From Clostridiales bacterium (GTDB lineage: Bacteria > Bacillota > Clostridia > Lachnospirales > Lachnospiraceae): a stretch of DNA of 64,000 bases. The DNA lies in the NCBI GenBank assembly GCA_012839295.1, contig DUNO01000048.1, positions 124,001 through 188,000 of the forward strand, read 5' to 3'. The notes beneath the pieces are model-generated. The model had not been told where the DNA came from. It worked only from the letters and a program-made list of their open reading frames with translations, and searched no databases. Of this stretch, positions 53,001 through 61,015 are shown piece by piece. Position 1 is the first letter of the stretch. The number at the start of each line of letters is the position of its first letter. The translations under genes and the position numbers were made by a program.

Positions 53001-53125
53001 ATCAAGCTTCCATCCTTCTCCTCCGGTTCCATCCATTGGATGGTTGCTGCCTGAACCGGCGCTTCGAGCTGGTTTGTCCTCGTCGGAATCGGTGGAACCA
53101 ATCCGGCATAAGTCATCTTCTCCAT
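50000..53125 (-). CDS. GH2 paralogue with lost catalytic residues (predicted pseudoenzyme)
   Basis: A 1041-residue protein colinear with the next gene product and sharing its whole domain order, including VLHD-F/Y-AH-PCYNR, HEFWGESIKRYWDKMW, the GTG-x-x-x-YGP module and the KLIINNDFNYA end. The acid/base segment reads LLWLLGSDSTWG: N-E has become S363-D364. The nucleophile segment reads VLHDAFAHLP: Glu has become A453. The RTSHYPPS loop reads RGLFYPFS. The frame is otherwise intact with a strong GGAGG site, so it is a maintained protein, not a decaying gene. It may bind glycan, pair with the active paralogue or use other chemistry. Confidence 0.88.
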   Translation of the reverse strand: MEKMTYAGLVPPIPTRTNQLEAPVQAATIQWMEPEEKDGSLIYRGKLTLPKEFQGCGIRLLMDSVGCEAQVSVDGKEIRRHYGSYTEWDCDITKEAEGKGMLSLTLTLKGGEGELSPYQAAGILRGIDIVALPKAYVSCLNVQTKENENGCMELTVQYSLENNGKLADGLEAVLKDPEGKVVLCKSFGKEKLFSSNSSGFSAECPEVMRWDSEHPNLYRLCLVLKSDGEVLEEVERMVGFRHLESRGGNIYWNHQPLKLRGICYREPLAAEQGRDVRKELELFRAANINYIRGLFYPFSRKFLELCDEMGFYVEETAAVSEVGQSIAATQNAPELRSRYLEQLQEMVMRDRSHVSILLWLLGSDSTWGDNFRQEYRRVKELDDIRLVNFHFPMTVPEEEPQLDVWSASYVSYRLDLNEHFDHMVIFHTHGRDNAIGYATGSAPDYEMPVLHDAFAHLPCYNRDEIRKDPGIHEFWGESIKRYWDKMWATDGCLGGAIMAGVDENGSFSEKLKDFNWGILDAYGQPKPEYHHVKMAYAPVVVSGYEQREKELLVTVENRSNHTDLNEIDIKWSSQGKEGMLKVSAKPCEKRILSLPVILERSRRVTLEFLYQERTVFETILGEESREEFTVPGDYPQFSIEEDEKGITIDNGIFKYQFSKATKLLINASAEGIQVISDGPYLQTTRLKLEEWRGQHLEAGLTEDGARVFLIGAYGSICKVSFELSLHKNGEVETTYTILSLSKPMPHTVKANIGMDPGGLNELGVWYRLCPGYEELSWERKGLWSSYPENHIGRRKGTARSSDGDDFRSMKHNIYQAGLVNTDTNTGVQVISDGSHSVRVEMEPDPRSVIDDRDERIRYTGNWFEMDDYCGNFNDTETLSYEKGSYLELVFTGTGITVYGPNDMLYGKCNAYVDGELKAEGISQYLSGVDIPAMSRGYEKRYRIPLFSITGLEGKEHTLRLEVLGEKEAGAQNSYVSLDYVVVEGSAYSFSPKLIINNDFNYARLVRGNYMRDKVGFDVAYQNSHKIFLKRQKEGKADEDQI

Positions 53126-53165
53126 TTTTTACCTCCATTCCGCGCATGTTTTTTGCGCATCCAAA

Positions 53166-53260
53166 GTTTGTGCCGAGGATGACGCAGGCACAAACATAGG
53201 TGTGAAGTTTTAGAAATTCTTAGGTGGCGTCCTTCGGCACCTTAGAATTTCTCTTCACAC
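53166..53260. repeat. Pair of large hairpins between hydrolase genes
   Basis: An 8-bp perfect stem pairs 53166-53173 (GTTTGTGC) with 53188-53195. A long imperfect stem follows: GTGTGAAG at 53200-53207 with CTTCACAC at 53253-53260, and 53212-53226 with 53238-53252 (one mismatch), loop GCGTCCTTCGG. They lie in the transcript between the GH106-like stop and the GH2 pseudoenzyme start. The sequence is unrelated to the four-copy element. Confidence 0.75.
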
Positions 53261-53266
53261 TCCTCC

Positions 53267-56200
53267 CTACCTTTCATATAGTTCGACCCGTGATAAGATT
53301 CCTACAGGCCTTAAACCATAGCTTTCACTCCATTCGCTTCCTGTGGTGCGGTAAGAATCCGGCCCATACCACATGTATTCGTCATTGCAATTATGCAGTG
53401 TTCCAAAGCCATTAAAACGGTTGCCATAGAGTATAATATCCAGCTTGTGCAGCCCCTTCCCTAGCTTGCCAAGGCTTAACCGGTGGGGTGCAAAAGCAAT
53501 CAAGCCCTTATCCTCACCATCAAGGCAAAGACCCAATACGGGAGATGCAAAGTGCGGAACACAAAGGATCGTCTCCTTCTCCTCCGAGGCTGCTTCCACA
53601 TCAAAATGATAGGTAAGGTTGCCTGTATAGAAGGGAAGTCCCTGCCCTGTGATATCGCCAAATTCCAGCCTTGTGGGAGCCTCCGTAAGGACAGCAAGGG
53701 TTCCTCTTACGGATACTCCAAAATCACCCAGGATATATAGGTTTTCCAGGTTTGTCTTTCTCCAGAAGGGTATTCTGAGCATCAGGTGGTTGGAGCCTTT
53801 CTTTATTGCAGGCAGAGGAAGGGTTCTGATAAAGCGGTCCACATAATATCCAATTGGGCTTTTCGTTACCTTCTCCCCGTTAAAGGTGATTTCTGCATTT
53901 TCCGGCCGTTCCAGGGCGAGCTGTGCGCCTTTTATTTCAATTTCCGATTCAAAATCATAATAAAGGGTTACAAAATCCTTAACCTCTTCCTCATCAGGAA
54001 TTCTCCAGGGCTGCTTATAGGCATCCTGCCTGCGCGGCAGGCCAAGGCGGCTGCGGATTTCATTATCGATTCTTAGGATTTCATTCCTCGGCTGTATTTC
54101 GCCATCATTAAACTGATACTGTGCATAATCCAGAAGTAGTGCATTGGGTTCAGATAGCGTGAAGCCTTTTGGACCATAGAGGGTCTTCACCTTATGAAGT
54201 GTCGGTTCCATAGCAATCATGCTAATTTTCTGATCCTGGTCTGCCAGTTCCATACTGGCTATCACACTTGCCTGATCCACCAATTCCACTGTAGCTGTGC
54301 CGATTCCCTGATCCTCAGCTCCTGTCCTTCCCTCCGGGCTTTGGTCAATCAGCTTCAGAAGCAGGCTGTCTTCCCCATAGAGCTCCATCGGGAATAGGGT
54401 ATCCCCATTTTGATATTCAACATCCAGCTCTGCCTTGCTCCCCTTTAACGTATCATAAAGGAATACCCGGTAGGCTCCCTTTAAACGCAGCTGATATTCC
54501 TCCGGTATGTCTATCCGGTTTTTCTTCTGCTTTACATGGCAGATAAACAGCCATCTGCAATTATTGTCCTGCCTCAGCTGATAGAACAGGTTGTCGGAAA
54601 GCTTCCCGTTTTTCTGGCGCACCTCGATCAGCCGGTCTTCCTTCAGGGAGTCTAAAAGCTCCTCCCGGTTAAAGGAAATCCTGACGGAGCGGTCCGCGAG
54701 CTGCTGTGCACGGTCGGATTCCTGAGCATCCACAAGCCTCGGCACCCTTCCCGCAAAGATTACCTTGCCACCCTGCCGGGCAAAGACCTCCAGCCGGTCC
54801 AGGGTGGTACTGCGGATGATCCTGCAGTCCGGGACGAGGATCGTATCGTATTCCATCCCGCCGACCTTAAGCGGTGCCCCGGGCACTGCACACTGCTCCG
54901 GCAGAAGGGCTTCGGAGATCAGGTCGAAGTCTACCATGCCGTAGAGCAGCCATTGCATCAGGTTCTCGTAATTCGCATCCAGCTGATCCCGTATTGTCTG
55001 TGTCTGGTCGTTGGGGCCATAGGAAATCCAGAAGGATTCAATGGGATGGATGACACCCACCTTTACAATGGCCTTTCCACGGGTCAGTGCCGTATTCACC
55101 CTGGCGAAATGATCCTCTATGTAAGAATAGGTTTCATACCAGGGAGACTGATAGCTGATGGATGCGGGCCAGTCCCTCTTCGCCTCCCCTTCCATTGACA
55201 TAAATGCGAGGTGGGGTGTCCGTATGGTAACTCCAAGAGCCGCCTGCCAGTCGCCCTGGAGCTTATGCCCCTTATAGCCGTAATCCCAATGGGTAACACC
55301 GTAAAGCTCGCTGATCACACCTTCCCGCCCCTTCTGCCTTGCCACGCTGACCGCCTGCTTTGCCGTCGACAATTCCTTTTGGTCACACAGGATATCGATT
55401 CCAGGAAGCTGGAAGCTGCGGTAGCAGCGCATGGCCTCGCCCAGGGCAAGGGTCTGGGAAAACAGGGTACGCTCCGAAAGAAAATGTCCGGTCAGGGCTA
55501 TCTTATGCTTCTCACACCATTCCCCAATCGTATCGGAATAAGCGGATACAAAACGCTCTGTCAGATGGTCATGGTAATGATACCGGTGTATGGATACCCT
55601 TCCGTCTTGAAGCTCCCATAAAATCTCCGGCAGTACATCAAGGAGCTCCACCTGGTACTGGGCCTTGAAGGTATCGGAAAAATCGTCGGTATAGACTAAG
55701 GTTACATCCCCCTCCGATTCTGCAAAGGGCAGCGTCATCTTCCCCTTCACATGGGGCTCATCCGTAAAAATGGCTGGAATCGCTTCGCCAAACTCATCGC
55801 CGACCGCCTTATAATACCTCTCGTGGGTAACCTCGATGAAGCGCTCCACCGCCTTTTTATTCAGGGCATCAAGATAGGTCTGGTCGTTAAACCAGGGGCT
55901 TTCCTCTGCAAGCACCAGATAGGCATACCATACCCTGCCGCCCTTTTCCTCCTGCACCGCATGCTCCGCTTCCTCTGGGGAAAGGCGTCTGTAACTGGAA
56001 AGACAGCCCTTCTCCAGGCTTATCTCATAAGCCGTCACATAATATCCTGCCGGCTTTTCCCCGCTATGGATCTGCCTGAGGAACTCTTCCCTGTCCTTAC
56101 ACATTTCAGCCTTTTGCTTACGGCTCAAAACAAGATGCCTGGAACGCAGCTCCAGATCCTCCGTCACAAGACCCCCTGCCGCACCGGAGGGATAACGGTC

Positions 56201-56485
56201 CTCGTCATAGAGCCAGGTCAGCATTCCCATTTCTTTTGCCCTGTCACAGGTATACCTGATATATTCCAGGTATTCCTCTCCCATATAAGGAGTTGCCAGG
56301 CCTGTGCGGGGATGAAGATGCGCACCTCCAAAGCCCATTTTTTTAAAGACCTCCAGCTGTTCGTCGATCAGCTCCTTCGTGATCTTACAATTCCAGGACC
56401 AGAAGGGCGTACCACGGTACTCACTTGTCGGCTGGCAAAACAGCTCATCGCTTAATTCCTGCTGATTTTTCTTTTTATATAACAT
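53267..56485 (-). CDS. GH106-like glycoside hydrolase
   Basis: A protein of about 1070 residues with the opening TSEYRGTPFWSWNCKITKELIDEQLEVFKKMGFGGAHLHPRTGL pattern and WLYDEDRYPSGAAGG, as in GH106 alpha-L-rhamnosidases and their uncharacterised relatives. A TIM barrel (to about residue 450) is followed by a GATase-like middle part (DTILVPDCRIIRSTTLDRLEVFARQGGKVIFAG) and beta domains. No signal peptide is present. Possible starts run from 56551 to 56485; the last ATG leaves the usual short lead before the barrel, but none has an ideal ribosome site. Rhamnosidase activity is an educated guess. Confidence 0.75.
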   Translation of the reverse strand: MLYKKKNQQELSDELFCQPTSEYRGTPFWSWNCKITKELIDEQLEVFKKMGFGGAHLHPRTGLATPYMGEEYLEYIRYTCDRAKEMGMLTWLYDEDRYPSGAAGGLVTEDLELRSRHLVLSRKQKAEMCKDREEFLRQIHSGEKPAGYYVTAYEISLEKGCLSSYRRLSPEEAEHAVQEEKGGRVWYAYLVLAEESPWFNDQTYLDALNKKAVERFIEVTHERYYKAVGDEFGEAIPAIFTDEPHVKGKMTLPFAESEGDVTLVYTDDFSDTFKAQYQVELLDVLPEILWELQDGRVSIHRYHYHDHLTERFVSAYSDTIGEWCEKHKIALTGHFLSERTLFSQTLALGEAMRCYRSFQLPGIDILCDQKELSTAKQAVSVARQKGREGVISELYGVTHWDYGYKGHKLQGDWQAALGVTIRTPHLAFMSMEGEAKRDWPASISYQSPWYETYSYIEDHFARVNTALTRGKAIVKVGVIHPIESFWISYGPNDQTQTIRDQLDANYENLMQWLLYGMVDFDLISEALLPEQCAVPGAPLKVGGMEYDTILVPDCRIIRSTTLDRLEVFARQGGKVIFAGRVPRLVDAQESDRAQQLADRSVRISFNREELLDSLKEDRLIEVRQKNGKLSDNLFYQLRQDNNCRWLFICHVKQKKNRIDIPEEYQLRLKGAYRVFLYDTLKGSKAELDVEYQNGDTLFPMELYGEDSLLLKLIDQSPEGRTGAEDQGIGTATVELVDQASVIASMELADQDQKISMIAMEPTLHKVKTLYGPKGFTLSEPNALLLDYAQYQFNDGEIQPRNEILRIDNEIRSRLGLPRRQDAYKQPWRIPDEEEVKDFVTLYYDFESEIEIKGAQLALERPENAEITFNGEKVTKSPIGYYVDRFIRTLPLPAIKKGSNHLMLRIPFWRKTNLENLYILGDFGVSVRGTLAVLTEAPTRLEFGDITGQGLPFYTGNLTYHFDVEAASEEKETILCVPHFASPVLGLCLDGEDKGLIAFAPHRLSLGKLGKGLHKLDIILYGNRFNGFGTLHNCNDEYMWYGPDSYRTTGSEWSESYGLRPVGILSRVELYER

Positions 56486-56561
56486 AATAATAGCCATACC
56501 TTTCATCAAAGCCTGCAAACCTTGAGCAGCAGGCACATATTTGTGTGTCACAGAATGATAG

Positions 56562-58604
56562 TTACAGTTTACTATGAATCACAGCCACATCAAATGGTTC
56601 AAGAATCAATACCTCTGCTACTGTTTCACCTGTAATAAGATTTTTACCCGGCTTAACCTCTGTAAGCCTTTGAACCTTATCACTAAAGTTTAAATAAAAC
56701 TCAAAAGATCCTCCGTTTCCGAAACGGCTATGGTATTCTATGCCCTCGGGAAGGGAAACTGCTTCTATCCCGGCCTGCTCCCAGATCTTTTTGAACAGCG
56801 CCTCCATCCCATCCTCTCCTATTCTGGTTCCCACATAATATGCATACCCCTTACCATATGCATTCACCGTAACGGCAGGAGTCCCGCTGTAGAAATCACG
56901 GGTATATTCCCCGAGTACCCTTGCCGTCTGCGGTTTTATGATTTCACAGTAGTCAAAAGCGCGGTAGTCCCCGTGAAGGAATTCCGTCTGGAAGGAGACT
57001 GTGTTCGTGTCCTTTGGATACAGGGTATCAATTTCCTCCGTATATAAGCCAAACAGCTCCAGCAGGCCATCCCCGGGAAAGCCTCCCAGCCAGCACAGGG
57101 TATTTTCATTCACATAGCCGGTCAGATAGGTCGCTATAAGGATGCCTCCTTTAGCCGTGAATTCCTTCAGCCTGTCAGCCACCCCCGGCTTTAGAAGATA
57201 CAGCATCGGTGCTACCAAAACCTTATAATCCCCAAAGTCTGCATCGGAGGAGATCACATCCATTTCGATTCCGTTCTTTATAAAAAGCCCATAAAGGGTA
57301 CGGCAGGTTTCCCCATATTTCTTATCCTTACTGAGCCCTGCCATGTCTTCAATCGCCCACCAGTTATTCCAGTCAAATATCATGGCTGCCTGGGGCTTTA
57401 CAATGCTTCCTGCGACGGGCTGCAGCTTCTTAAGGAGATTTCCTGCCTCCTCCACTTCCTTAAAGACCCTGGTATCGCTTCTTCCCAGATGATCCATAAC
57501 GGCTCCATGGAACTGCTCATAGGAGCCCCTGCCCTTCCTCCACTGGAAATAGCCCACCATATCGGAGCCGCAGGCTACGGCCTGGACACAGGACAGCTTA
57601 TGGGTTCCGGGCCGTTTCAGCTTATTATAGGGGTGCCAGTTAACAAGGCTTGGTACGCTTTCCATCAGAATAAAGGGCCTATCCCTTTTAAAGGAACGCA
57701 TGATGCTATGGTCAAAGGAAACCCCATTCGCTGTCTTTACTGCCGCCTCATAATCATTCTCCCATTCCGGGTAGACATCCCAGGAAATAAGATCCAGCTC
57801 CTTCGCCATGACGGAGTAATCCAGGGTTTTATAAAGGCGCATGAAATTAGTTGTAACCGGAACATCCGGCGTTAATTTACGAAGCAGCTCTATTTCAAAT
57901 CTCATATAATCCGTCATATTCCAGGTGTTAAACCGTTTCCAATCCAGGTTGAGCCCATGGATGGAGCCTTCCCCATTGGAGTAAGGAGGCTCAATTTGGT
58001 CAAAGCGGTTAAAACGGTGGCTCCAGAAGGTGGTCCACCACTCCTGGTTCAGGCCGTCGATATTATCTTTATATTTCTTTCTTAAAAACTCCTGAAAGCG
58101 GCTTTTGCAAAGATCGCAATAGCATTCGCCGCCCAGCTCATTGGAGATATGCCATAGGAGAAGCCCCGGGTGCTTTCCGAATTTCCCGGCAAGCTTCTGG
58201 ATCATGATCCCTACCTTCTCCCTGTATTTTGGGGAGGACATGCAATGGTTGTGGCGGACTCCGTGATGGTTGCGGACTCCGGCGGAGCTCACTCTCATGG
58301 CCTCCGGGTATTTCTCATCGAGCCAGGCCGGCCTTGCACCGGAGGGCGTTGCCAATATGATAAAGATGCCATTTTGGTAAAGGTTATCCATGATGCTTTC
58401 CAGCCAGTCAAAGTGAAATTCTCCTTCCGACGGTTCATAGACCGACCAGGAGAAGACGCCGAGGGTAACCACATTGACGCCTGCCTGTTTCATGAGACGG
58501 ATATCCTCTTTAAGGATATCCGGGCGGTCCAGCCACTGCTCCGGATTGTAATCTCCTCCGTGTAAGATTTCATCTATTTTCTTAAATAGCGGTTTTTGGT
58601 TCAT
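56562..58604 (-). CDS. GH42 beta-galactosidase-family enzyme (A)
   Basis: A 680-residue cytoplasmic enzyme with standard GH42 order: TIM barrel with acid/base E156 in WHISNELGGECYC and nucleophile E315 in FILMESVPSLVNWHP, the Cys cluster CYCDLC that can bind zinc, a trimerisation domain (GGILIATYLTGYVNENTL) and a small beta domain. GH42 enzymes cleave beta-D-galactosides; some members act on alpha-L-arabinosides. GGAGG precedes the ATG. It lies 66 bases after a GH42 paralogue and 77 or fewer bases before the GH106-like gene in one minus-strand operon. Confidence 0.93.
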   Translation of the reverse strand: MNQKPLFKKIDEILHGGDYNPEQWLDRPDILKEDIRLMKQAGVNVVTLGVFSWSVYEPSEGEFHFDWLESIMDNLYQNGIFIILATPSGARPAWLDEKYPEAMRVSSAGVRNHHGVRHNHCMSSPKYREKVGIMIQKLAGKFGKHPGLLLWHISNELGGECYCDLCKSRFQEFLRKKYKDNIDGLNQEWWTTFWSHRFNRFDQIEPPYSNGEGSIHGLNLDWKRFNTWNMTDYMRFEIELLRKLTPDVPVTTNFMRLYKTLDYSVMAKELDLISWDVYPEWENDYEAAVKTANGVSFDHSIMRSFKRDRPFILMESVPSLVNWHPYNKLKRPGTHKLSCVQAVACGSDMVGYFQWRKGRGSYEQFHGAVMDHLGRSDTRVFKEVEEAGNLLKKLQPVAGSIVKPQAAMIFDWNNWWAIEDMAGLSKDKKYGETCRTLYGLFIKNGIEMDVISSDADFGDYKVLVAPMLYLLKPGVADRLKEFTAKGGILIATYLTGYVNENTLCWLGGFPGDGLLELFGLYTEEIDTLYPKDTNTVSFQTEFLHGDYRAFDYCEIIKPQTARVLGEYTRDFYSGTPAVTVNAYGKGYAYYVGTRIGEDGMEALFKKIWEQAGIEAVSLPEGIEYHSRFGNGGSFEFYLNFSDKVQRLTEVKPGKNLITGETVAEVLILEPFDVAVIHSKL

Positions 58605-58670
58605 AAGAGTCGTCCTCCATGATTTTGTGATTTGCCTGATAAGTATAGTTGTTTGGTTATGAACACTTGG

Positions 58671-60683
58671 TTATGGCCGCTTTTTTAATATAAGGACATC
58701 TCTTGCATCAATGGTTGTTTGTCCGCTTACTTCTTCATCGGTCAGAAGATTGATCAGGGCATCACTTCCGAAGTCTACCTTAGCAGGAGAGTTGTTATGG
58801 TTTATGGCGAATACAACGCTGTTTTCCTTGTTTATGCGGTTTGTGATCTCTATGTTGGGATCGGAGGGGTAAAGGGGCTGGATGCCGGCATCTTTGCATA
58901 CCTTCCCGAGGAAATCGGCAAGGAAGGCGTCCTCTGGTTGGGTTCCGATATAGTAGGCCCTGCCCTTGCCGTAGGTATTTACCGTAAGGCAGGGGTTGTT
59001 CTCGTAGAAATCTTTGCCGTATACGGCTAAGGTCTCTGCCGTGTTTGTGTGCAGGATATCGCAGAGGAAGCTGCATCCGTAGCTTTTCTTTAGGCTGCCA
59101 AACGCTTCGGATATCAGCATCAGGTTGTTCTCCTCCGGGTACAGTGCATCGGTTTCTTCTACCCAGATGCCCAGGGCATCCTTTAGCTTGCCAGGATATT
59201 CCCCGAAGATGCAGCGGTCATTTTCGTCGGCGAGGCCGCTCATGGTTGTGGCTACGAAGGTGCCTCCATTTTTTACGAATTCGTCGATCCGCTCCGCTAC
59301 CCCTTCCTTCATCATATAGAGCATAGGGGCTACGATCAGGGAGTAGTTGCTCAGGTCTGCATTTACATTCAGAATATCAACGGGAATATTTTTGTCAAAT
59401 AATGCTTTGTAATAGCTGGATACGGTTTTAAGATAGTCCATATCCTTGCTCGGTCCGCTGGACAGCTCCAGCGCCCACCAGTTATTCCAGTCGAATAGGA
59501 TGCCGGTCTTTGCCTGAATCCTTCCTTCCAGGAAAACATCCCCCAGCTTGTCAAGCTCGCTTCCCAGCTGGGCACACTCACGGAACACCCTTGTATTGTC
59601 ATGCCCTGCATGGCTGATGACAGCTCCGTGGAATTTCTCCTGGCCTCCAACGGACTGGCGCATCTGGAAGAACATACAGGTGTCCGCCCCGTGAGCCAAT
59701 GCCTGGTAGCTTAATAGCCTTACCTCACCCGGGCGCTTTAATTTGTTATAGGGCTGCCAGTTCTGCTGGTTCGGGGACTGCTCCGTCATCATATAGGACT
59801 GGCCTCCCTTAAGCCCCCTCATGATGTCATGCTTCATGGCAACAAAGCTCTTATCGTCCTTTGGACTCGGATAATTATCCCATCCCACAATATCCATATC
59901 CTTAACCATTTCAAACTGGTCCAGCTTCCTGATATAACCGGACATATTGGTGGAAACCGGTATCTCAGGAGTATATTCCTTTAACACCTGATATTCATTC
60001 AGGAAGCATTCCCTGGTCGAATCCGTTACAAAGCGCATATAATCCAGCTGGATGGCCGGCTGGTAACGGTAATCATCATTCAGCTCCGTAGGAAGCGTAA
60101 CTTCCTCAAAGCTGTATACAGTCCTTCCCCAGAAGGACGTATTCCAGCGTTCGTTCAGGTTCTCAATTGTCTTATAACGCTTTTTCAGCCATACCCGGAA
60201 TTTTGCCTGACAGGTAGGGCAATAGCAATAAGTACCATACTCATTAGCAACATGCCATACGGCAAGTGCAGGGTGCTTTCCATAGCGAACCGCCATCTCC
60301 TTCGCAATCGCCGCCGCACGCTCCCTATATTTCAAGCTGTTCACGCAGAAGAACACGCGCATTCCATGCGTCCTCTTCCTTCCCTGGATATCTACAGGCA
60401 GCACCTCCGGATATCTTGTAGAAAGCCAGGCAGGCTGAGCCGTAGTAGGCGTCGCAAGGCATACATGAATCTTATTCTCCCAAAGCTTATCCATAATCCG
60501 GTCAAGCCACTCAAAATCATATACCCCTTCCTCCGGCTCCAGCTTCGCCCACGAGAATACCGGAAGCGTAACCAAATTAATCTTCGCCTTCCTAAACAGC
60601 TCCATATCCTGCTCTATCGTCGCATCATCCCACTGATCCGGGTTATAATCTCCGCCATAATAAATTTTTTCCGCTCTTTTCAT
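58671..60683 (-). CDS. GH42 beta-galactosidase-family enzyme (B)
   Basis: A 670-residue cytoplasmic GH42 enzyme with acid/base E148 in WHVANEYGTYCYC, nucleophile E301 in SYMMTEQSPNQQNW, a CYCPTC cysteine cluster, the trimerisation domain (GGTFVATTMSGLADEND) and a C-terminal beta domain. The nucleophile neighbourhood (TEQSPNQQNW) differs from that of paralogue A (MESVPSLVNW), so the two probably differ in substrate. GGAGG precedes the ATG. It is the first hydrolase gene after the second importer, separated from it by a terminator and structured element copy 4. Confidence 0.93.
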   Translation of the reverse strand: MKRAEKIYYGGDYNPDQWDDATIEQDMELFRKAKINLVTLPVFSWAKLEPEEGVYDFEWLDRIMDKLWENKIHVCLATPTTAQPAWLSTRYPEVLPVDIQGRKRTHGMRVFFCVNSLKYRERAAAIAKEMAVRYGKHPALAVWHVANEYGTYCYCPTCQAKFRVWLKKRYKTIENLNERWNTSFWGRTVYSFEEVTLPTELNDDYRYQPAIQLDYMRFVTDSTRECFLNEYQVLKEYTPEIPVSTNMSGYIRKLDQFEMVKDMDIVGWDNYPSPKDDKSFVAMKHDIMRGLKGGQSYMMTEQSPNQQNWQPYNKLKRPGEVRLLSYQALAHGADTCMFFQMRQSVGGQEKFHGAVISHAGHDNTRVFRECAQLGSELDKLGDVFLEGRIQAKTGILFDWNNWWALELSSGPSKDMDYLKTVSSYYKALFDKNIPVDILNVNADLSNYSLIVAPMLYMMKEGVAERIDEFVKNGGTFVATTMSGLADENDRCIFGEYPGKLKDALGIWVEETDALYPEENNLMLISEAFGSLKKSYGCSFLCDILHTNTAETLAVYGKDFYENNPCLTVNTYGKGRAYYIGTQPEDAFLADFLGKVCKDAGIQPLYPSDPNIEITNRINKENSVVFAINHNNSPAKVDFGSDALINLLTDEEVSGQTTIDARDVLILKKRP

Positions 60684-60807
60684 ACTTTTCCTCCAAAATT
60701 AGTCTTCATAAATTCCAATATTCAGAAAAACATTTTCCAACATTCTTCCTTTTCCCTGTCTCACAATCACCCCTGCAACAATCACCCCAAAAGAACCTCC
60801 TTAAAAA

Positions 60808-60949
60808 CTAACGCGGTGGACCGGGGGGGATCTATGTCCACCTGGGCGCAGACCGGGCATCCCGCGATTGCCTGCACTTGGCAATTCCGGGATGTTAAAG
60901 GCAAGCCCAGGTGGATATAGATCCCCCCAGATCCACCTCACAGCCTCAA
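60808..60949 (-). repeat. Structured intergenic element, copy 4 of 4
   Basis: Same borders (CTAACGCGG, CAGCCTCAA) and core as copies 1-3, with G/C-rich arms of its own at about 60814-60846 and 60904-60936 that pair with few mismatches. The inner stem has two mismatches. It lies between the terminator of the second binding-protein gene and the GH42 (B) gene. Confidence 0.85.
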
Positions 60950-60963
60950 CCACCCACATCTTC

Positions 60964-60994
60964 CAAAAAGGGGATGCTTTTCCAAGCATCCCCT
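60964..60994 (-). terminator. Terminator after the second binding-protein gene
   Basis: GGGGATGCTT (60970-60979) pairs perfectly with AAGCATCCCC (60984-60993), and on the minus strand TTTTT follows. It is a strong Rho-independent terminator 22 bases after the stop, probably leaky so that hydrolase genes are expressed at lower level. Confidence 0.85.
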
Positions 60995-61015
60995 AATGAA
61001 AGCATGTTCAAATAA

